From assembly GCA_036937835.1 (NCBI GenBank), contig CM072864.1:23396501-23460500 (forward strand): 64,000 nucleotides of DNA. Direction: 5' to 3'. Shown here piece by piece: positions 58,340 through 64,000 of the stretch (positions are counted from its first letter, which is position 1; the number at the start of each line of letters is the position of its first letter). The notes under the pieces were generated by a model. The model saw nothing but the letters and a program-made list of their open reading frames with translations, was not told the origin of the DNA and did no database searches. The translations under genes and the position numbers were made by a program. This stretch comes from Pampus argenteus. Taxonomy: Eukaryota > Chordata > Actinopteri > Scombriformes > Stromateidae.

Positions 58340-61103
58340 GGCCAAAACTGACAACTACAGTTTTTCTTAAACAAGGAGCAATATTTTCAATCAAAACCAT
58401 GTTTGCCATCAACAAGTAACTGATTTTGAATGATTAGGACCAAAAAACTCACTTCTGAGAGCTTCCTGCAGCTTTTACTGTAACATTTGTTAAAAAATAG
58501 CTTTCTCTGGGCAAGAGAAGGCCAACACTGACAACTACAGTTTTTTTTAAACAAGGAGCAATATTTTCAATCAAAACCATGTTTGCCATCAACAAGTAAC
58601 TGATTTCTAATGATTAGGACCAAAAAACTCACTTCTGAGAGTTTCCTGCAGCTTTTACTGTAACATTTGTAAAAATAGTTTTCTCTGGGCGAGAGAAGGC
58701 CAAAACTGACAACTACAGTTTTTCTTAAACAAGGAGCAATATTTTCATTCAAAACCATGTTTACCATCAACAAGTAACTGATTTCTAATGATTAGGACCA
58801 AAAAACTCACTTCTGAGAGCTTCCTGCAGCTTTTACTGTAACATTTGTAAAAATTGCTTTCTCTGAGGCCAAAACTGACAACTACAGTTTTTCTTAAACA
58901 AGGAGCAATATTTTCAATCAAAACCATGTTTGCCATCAACAAGTAACTGATTTCTAATGATTAGGACCAAAAAACTCACTTCTGAGAGCTTCCTGCAGCT
59001 TTTACTGTAACATTTGTAAAAATAGCTTTCTCTCAGGCCAAAACTGACAACTACAGTTTTTCTTAAACAAGGAGCAATATTTTCAATCAAAACCATGTTT
59101 ACCATCAACAAGTAACTGATTTCTAATGATTAGGACCAAAACACTCACTTCTGAGAGCTTCCTGCAGCTCTTACTGTAACATTTGTAAAAATAGCTTTCT
59201 CTCAGGCCAAAACTGACCACTACAGTTTTTCTCAAACAAGGAGCAATATTTTTAATCAAAACCATGTTTGTCATCAACAAGTAACTGATTTCTAATGATT
59301 AGGACCAAAAAACTCACTTCTGAGAGCTTCCTGCAGCTTTTACTGTAACATTTGTAAAAATAGCTTTCTCTCAGGCCAAAACTGACAACTACAGTGTTTC
59401 TTAAACAAGGAGCAATATTTTCAATCAAAACCATGTTTGCCATCAACAAGTAACTGATTTCTAATGATTAGGACCAAAAAACTCACTTCTGAGAGCTTCC
59501 TGCAGCTTTTACTGTAACATTTGTAAAAATAGCTTTGTCTGGGCGAGAGAAGGCCAAAACTGACAACTACAGTTTTTCTTAAACAAGGAGCAATATTTTC
59601 AATCAAAACCATGTTTGCCATCAACAAGTAACTGATTTTGAATGATTAGGACCAAAAAACTCACTTCTGAGAGCTTCCTGCAGCTTTTACTGTGACATTT
59701 GTTAAAAAATAGCTTTCTCTGGGCAAGAGAAGGCCAACACTGACAACTACAGTTTTTCTTAAACAAGGAGCAATATTTTCAATCAAAACCATGTTTGCCA
59801 TCAACAAGTAACTGATTTCTAATGATTAGGACCAAAAAACTCACTTCTGAGAGCTTCCTGCAGCTTTTACTGTAACATTTGTAAAAATTGCTTTCTCTGA
59901 GGCCAAAACTGACAACTACAGTTTTTCTTAAACAAGGAGCAATATTTTCAATCAAAACCATGTTTGCCATCAACAAGTAACTCATTTCTAATGATTAGGA
60001 CCAAAAAACTCACTTCTGAGAGCTTCCTGCAGCTTTTACTGTAACATTTGTAAAAATTGCTTTCTCTCAGGCCAAAACTGACAACTACAGTTTTTCTTAA
60101 ACAAGGAGCAATATTTTCAATCAAAACCATGTTTACCATCAACAAGTAACTGATTTCTAATGATTAGGACCAAAAAACTCACTTCTGAGAGCTTCCTGCA
60201 GCTTTTACTGTAACATTTGTAAAAATAGCTTTGTCTGGGCGAGAGAAGGCCAAAACTGACAACTACAGTTTTTCTTAAACAAGGAGCAATATTTTCAATC
60301 AAAACCATGTTTGCCATCAACAAGTAACTGATTTTGAATGATTAGGACCAAAAAACTCACTTCTGAGAGCTTCCTGCAGCTTTTACTGTAACATTTGTTA
60401 AAAAATAGCTTTCTCTGGGCAAGAGAAGGCCAACACTGACAACTACAGTTTTTCTTAAACAAGGAGCAATATTTTCAATCAAAACCATGTTTGCCATCAA
60501 CAAGTAACTGATTTCTAATGATTAGGACCAAAAAACTCACTTCTGAGAGCTTCCTGCAGCTTTTACTGTAACATTTGTAAAAATAGCTTTCTCTCAGGCC
60601 AAAAATGACAACTACAGTTTTTCTTAAACAAGGAGCAATATTTTCAATCAAAACCATGTTTGCCATCAACAAGTAACTGATTTCTAATGATTAGGACCAA
60701 AAAACTCACTTCTGAGAGCTTCCTGCAGCTTTTACTGTAACATTTGTAAAAATAGCTTTCTCTGAGGCCAAAACTGACAACTACAGTTTTTCTTAAACAA
60801 GGAGCAATATTTTCAATCAAAACCATGTTTGCCATCAACAAGTAACTGATTTCTAATGATTAGGACCAAAAAACTCACTTCTGAGAGCTTCCTGCAGCTT
60901 TTACTGTAACATTAGTAAAAATAGCTTTCTCTCAGGCCAAAACTGACAACTACAGTTTTTCTTAAACAAGGAGCAATATTTTCATTCAAAACCATGTTTA
61001 CCATCAACAAGTAACTGATTTCTAATGATTAGGACCAAAAAACTCACTTCTGAGAGCTTCCTGCAGCTTTTACTGTAACATTTGTAAAAATAGCTTTCTC
61101 TCA
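58340..61103 (-). repeat. 2764-bp, 16-monomer higher-order unit, copy 1
   Basis: Sixteen monomers: ten of 169 bp, three of 178 bp and three of 180 bp, which sum to 2764. Rare marks include TTTTTTTTAAACAAGG, GAGAGTTTCC with ATAGTTTTCTCTGGGC, CAAAACACTC, GCAGCTCTTACTG with GACCACTACAG and TTTGTCATC, AGTGTTTCTTAAAC, ACTGTGACATTTGTTAAAA, and CCAAAAATGACAAC. All recur in copy 2 in order. The boundary is placed where the first copy has CTCTGAGGCC (58337) and the second has CTCTCAGGCC (61101). Confidence 0.9.
60363..60542 (-). repeat. Reference type X monomer, 180 bp
   Basis: Third monomer type, recognised by linked changes: TTTGTTAAAAAATAGC with two extra bases in the A-tract, TTCTCTGGGCAAGAGAAGG with a weakened dyad (six-base arms, five-base loop), and GGCCAACACTGAC with C in place of A. 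It often follows a monomer ending GATTTTGAATGATTAGG. Copies carrying these marks lie in block C near 37370, 37905, 43690, 47865, 50775, 52995, 53845, 54715, 56265, 57475, 58505, 59715, 60415, 61265, 62475 and 63175. In block B, in reverse complement, they lie near 22380, 24420, 26815, 27515, 29060, 30425, 31965, 34175, 34885 and 36265. None was seen in block A. Confidence 0.9.
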
Positions 61104-63867
61104 GGCCAAAACTGACAACTACAGTTTTTCTTAAACAAGGAGCAATATTTTCAATCAAAACCATGTTTGCCATCAACAAGTAACTGATTTTGAATGATTA
61201 GGACCAAAAAACTCACTTCTGAGAGCTTCCTGCAGCTTTTACTGTAACATTTGTTAAAAAATAGCTTTCTCTGGGCAAGAGAAGGCCAACACTGACAACT
61301 ACAGTTTTTTTTAAACAAGGAGCAATATTTTCAATCAAAACCATGTTTGCCATCAACAAGTAACTGATTTCTAATGATTAGGACCAAAAAACTCACTTCT
61401 GAGAGTTTCCTGCAGCTTTTACTGTAACATTTGTAAAAATAGTTTTCTCTGGGCGAGAGAAGGCCAAAACTGACAACTACAGTTTTTCTTAAACAAGGAG
61501 CAATATTTTCATTCAAAACCATGTTTACCATCAACAAGTAACTGATTTCTAATGATTAGGACCAAAAAACTCACTTCTGAGAGCTTCCTGCAGCTTTTAC
61601 TGTAACATTTGTAAAAATTGCTTTCTCTGAGGCCAAAACTGACAACTACAGTTTTTCTTAAACAAGGAGCAATATTTTCAATCAAAACCATGTTTGCCAT
61701 CAACAAGTAACTGATTTCTAATGATTAGGACCAAAAAACTCACTTCTGAGAGCTTCCTGCAGCTTTTACTGTAACATTTGTAAAAATAGCTTTCTCTCAG
61801 GCCAAAACTGACAACTACAGTTTTTCTTAAACAAGGAGCAATATTTTCAATCAAAACCATGTTTACCATCAACAAGTAACTGATTTCTAATGATTAGGAC
61901 CAAAACACTCACTTCTGAGAGCTTCCTGCAGCTCTTACTGTAACATTTGTAAAAATAGCTTTCTCTCAGGCCAAAACTGACCACTACAGTTTTTCTCAAA
62001 CAAGGAGCAATATTTTTAATCAAAACCATGTTTGTCATCAACAAGTAACTGATTTCTAATGATTAGGACCAAAAAACTCACTTCTGAGAGCTTCCTGCAG
62101 CTTTTACTGTAACATTTGTAAAAATAGCTTTCTCTCAGGCCAAAACTGACAACTACAGTGTTTCTTAAACAAGGAGCAATATTTTCAATCAAAACCATGT
62201 TTGCCATCAACAAGTAACTGATTTCTAATGATTAGGACCAAAAAACTCACTTCTGAGAGCTTCCTGCAGCTTTTACTGTAACATTTGTAAAAATAGCTTT
62301 GTCTGGGCGAGAGAAGGCCAAAACTGACAACTACAGTTTTTCTTAAACAAGGAGCAATATTTTCAATCAAAACCATGTTTGCCATCAACAAGTAACTGAT
62401 TTTGAATGATTAGGACCAAAAAACTCACTTCTGAGAGCTTCCTGCAGCTTTTACTGTGACATTTGTTAAAAAATAGCTTTCTCTGGGCAAGAGAAGGCCA
62501 ACACTGACAACTACAGTTTTTCTTAAACAAGGAGCAATATTTTCAATCAAAACCATGTTTGCCATCAACAAGTAACTGATTTCTAATGATTAGGACCAAA
62601 AAACTCACTTCTGAGAGCTTCCTGCAGCTTTTACTGTAACATTTGTAAAAATTGCTTTCTCTGAGGCCAAAACTGACAACTACAGTTTTTCTTAAACAAG
62701 GAGCAATATTTTCAATCAAAACCATGTTTGCCATCAACAAGTAACTCATTTCTAATGATTAGGACCAAAAAACTCACTTCTGAGAGCTTCCTGCAGCTTT
62801 TACTGTAACATTTGTAAAAATTGCTTTCTCTCAGGCCAAAACTGACAACTACAGTTTTTCTTAAACAAGGAGCAATATTTTCAATCAAAACCATGTTTAC
62901 CATCAACAAGTAACTGATTTCTAATGATTAGGACCAAAAAACTCACTTCTGAGAGCTTCCTGCAGCTTTTACTGTAACATTTGTAAAAATAGCTTTGTCT
63001 GGGCGAGAGAAGGCCAAAACTGACAACTACAGTTTTTCTTAAACAAGGAGCAATATTTTCAATCAAAACCATGTTTGCCATCAACAAGTAACTGATTTTG
63101 AATGATTAGGACCAAAAAACTCACTTCTGAGAGCTTCCTGCAGCTTTTACTGTAACATTTGTTAAAAAATAGCTTTCTCTGGGCAAGAGAAGGCCAACAC
63201 TGACAACTACAGTTTTTCTTAAACAAGGAGCAATATTTTCAATCAAAACCATGTTTGCCATCAACAAGTAACTGATTTCTAATGATTAGGACCAAAAAAC
63301 TCACTTCTGAGAGCTTCCTGCAGCTTTTACTGTAACATTTGTAAAAATAGCTTTCTCTCAGGCCAAAAATGACAACTACAGTTTTTCTTAAACAAGGAGC
63401 AATATTTTCAATCAAAACCATGTTTGCCATCAACAAGTAACTGATTTCTAATGATTAGGACCAAAAAACTCACTTCTGAGAGCTTCCTGCAGCTTTTACT
63501 GTAACATTTGTAAAAATAGCTTTCTCTGAGGCCAAAACTGACAACTACAGTTTTTCTTAAACAAGGAGCAATATTTTCAATCAAAACCATGTTTGCCATC
63601 AACAAGTAACTGATTTCTAATGATTAGGACCAAAAAACTCACTTCTGAGAGCTTCCTGCAGCTTTTACTGTAACATTAGTAAAAATAGCTTTCTCTCAGG
63701 CCAAAACTGACAACTACAGTTTTTCTTAAACAAGGAGCAATATTTTCATTCAAAACCATGTTTACCATCAACAAGTAACTGATTTCTAATGATTAGGACC
63801 AAAAAACTCACTTCTGAGAGCTTCCTGCAGCTTTTACTGTAACATTTGTAAAAATAGCTTTCTCTCA
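61104..63867 (-). repeat. 2764-bp, 16-monomer higher-order unit, copy 2
   Basis: Tandem copy of 58340-61103 with the same sixteen monomers and the same rare variants at a constant 2764-bp offset. I found no difference by spot comparison at the marker positions. It ends near 63867: the next monomer has GTAACTCATTTC (63947) where a third copy would have GTAACTGATTTTG. Near-identity without single-base drift suggests that this is the most recent expansion in the window. Confidence 0.9.
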
Positions 63868-64000
63868 GGCCAAAACTGACAACTACAGTTTTTCTTAAAC
63901 AAGGAGCAATATTTTCAATCAAAACCATGTTTGCCATCAACAAGTAACTCATTTCTAATGATTAGGACCAAAAAACTCACTTCTGAGAGCTTCCTGCAGC
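63868..64000 (-). repeat. Incomplete monomer at window end
   Basis: Satellite continuing beyond the window. It carries GTAACTCATTTC and full CTCACTTCTGAG and so follows the 41700 or 50860 type, not the start of a third 2764-bp unit. The end is the window edge, not an array boundary. Confidence 0.85.

Larger units (their letters stand above)
36961..64000 (-). repeat. Satellite block C (minus orientation)
   Basis: Satellite in the same orientation as block A but with the subtypes of block B: type X monomers, GGTTTACCATC variants, TTTTCATTCAAAACC, CAATATCTTC, GTAACTCATTTC and CATTAGTAAAAATAG. About 157 monomers by length, continuing past the window edge. The first 8.7 kb mirrors block B; a type L island related to block A follows (45334-47291); then the array becomes B-like again, with progressively shorter and more exact duplications toward the right end. 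Confidence 0.97.

Noticed and set aside
1..64000. Over two hundred open frames of 65-71 codons giving near-identical peptides on both strands
   Set aside because: They are the same frame of the satellite monomer repeated, overlapping each other by 29 nt and switching strand exactly with array orientation. Many copies are interrupted by single-base A-tract changes. No recognisable domain, no independent start context and no gene structure, so none is annotated as CDS.
1..64000. CRISPR array
   Set aside because: Repeats are direct and regular, but units of 169-180 bp have no unique spacers; the whole unit is conserved. There are no cas genes and the sequence looks eukaryotic.
63868..64000. Start of a third 2764-bp unit at the window end
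   Set aside because: The monomer has GTAACTCATTTC where the unit would have GTAACTGATTTTG, so the series of exact copies stops near 63867.

Overview
The whole 64-kb window is one uninterrupted satellite-DNA array. I found no protein-coding gene, tRNA, rRNA, transposon, CRISPR array or single-copy sequence. The unit is an AT-rich monomer of 169, 178 or 180 bp, repeated about 370 times (estimated from length). This is the size and organisation of a eukaryotic centromeric or pericentromeric satellite, close to the DNA length held by one nucleosome plus linker. I do not recognise the family and cannot name the organism. It is not human alpha satellite, I see no CENP-B box, and it does not resemble the Arabidopsis 178-bp repeat as I know it.

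Three monomer types differ mainly at one site. Type S (169 bp) reads TTCTCTCAGGCC there. Type L (178 bp) has 9 extra bases that complete a 17-bp dyad, TTCTCTCGGCGAGAGAA. Type X (180 bp) has a degenerate dyad, two extra bases in the preceding A-tract, and AACACTG in place of AAAACTG. Type X occurs only in blocks B and C.

Layout: block A (1-17344) lies in one orientation (called minus here), block B (17375-36960) in the opposite orientation (plus), and block C (36961-64000) is minus again. The A/B switch carries an all-A/T spacer flanked by a 9-bp direct repeat. The B/C switch has no spacer. Block A holds two copies of a higher-order unit: one L monomer, then 30 S monomers in the first copy and 31 in the second, then five L monomers. 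A 1.54-kb linker separates the copies, and the second runs into a longer L island reaching the A/B switch. Block B is built from nested duplications with offsets of about 1.5, 2.0, 6.0, 7.2-7.5 and 8.0 kb that differ from one another by whole monomers. The first 8.7 kb of block C is a shortened mirror image of block B. It then joins an 11-monomer L island that matches the block A island minus seven monomers. The last 11 kb of block C contains the youngest-looking expansions, including a 16-monomer, 2764-bp unit present twice in tandem.

Every monomer contains an open frame of about 65 codons, but monomer lengths leave remainder 1 (169, 178) or 0 (180) on division by 3, successive frames overlap by 29 nt, and many copies are broken by 1-bp indels. 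I read these as by-products of a homogeneous repeat, not genes. What is of interest is the array architecture: the orientation switches, the dyad-defined monomer types, whole-monomer length changes between duplicates, and the order of events that these imply.
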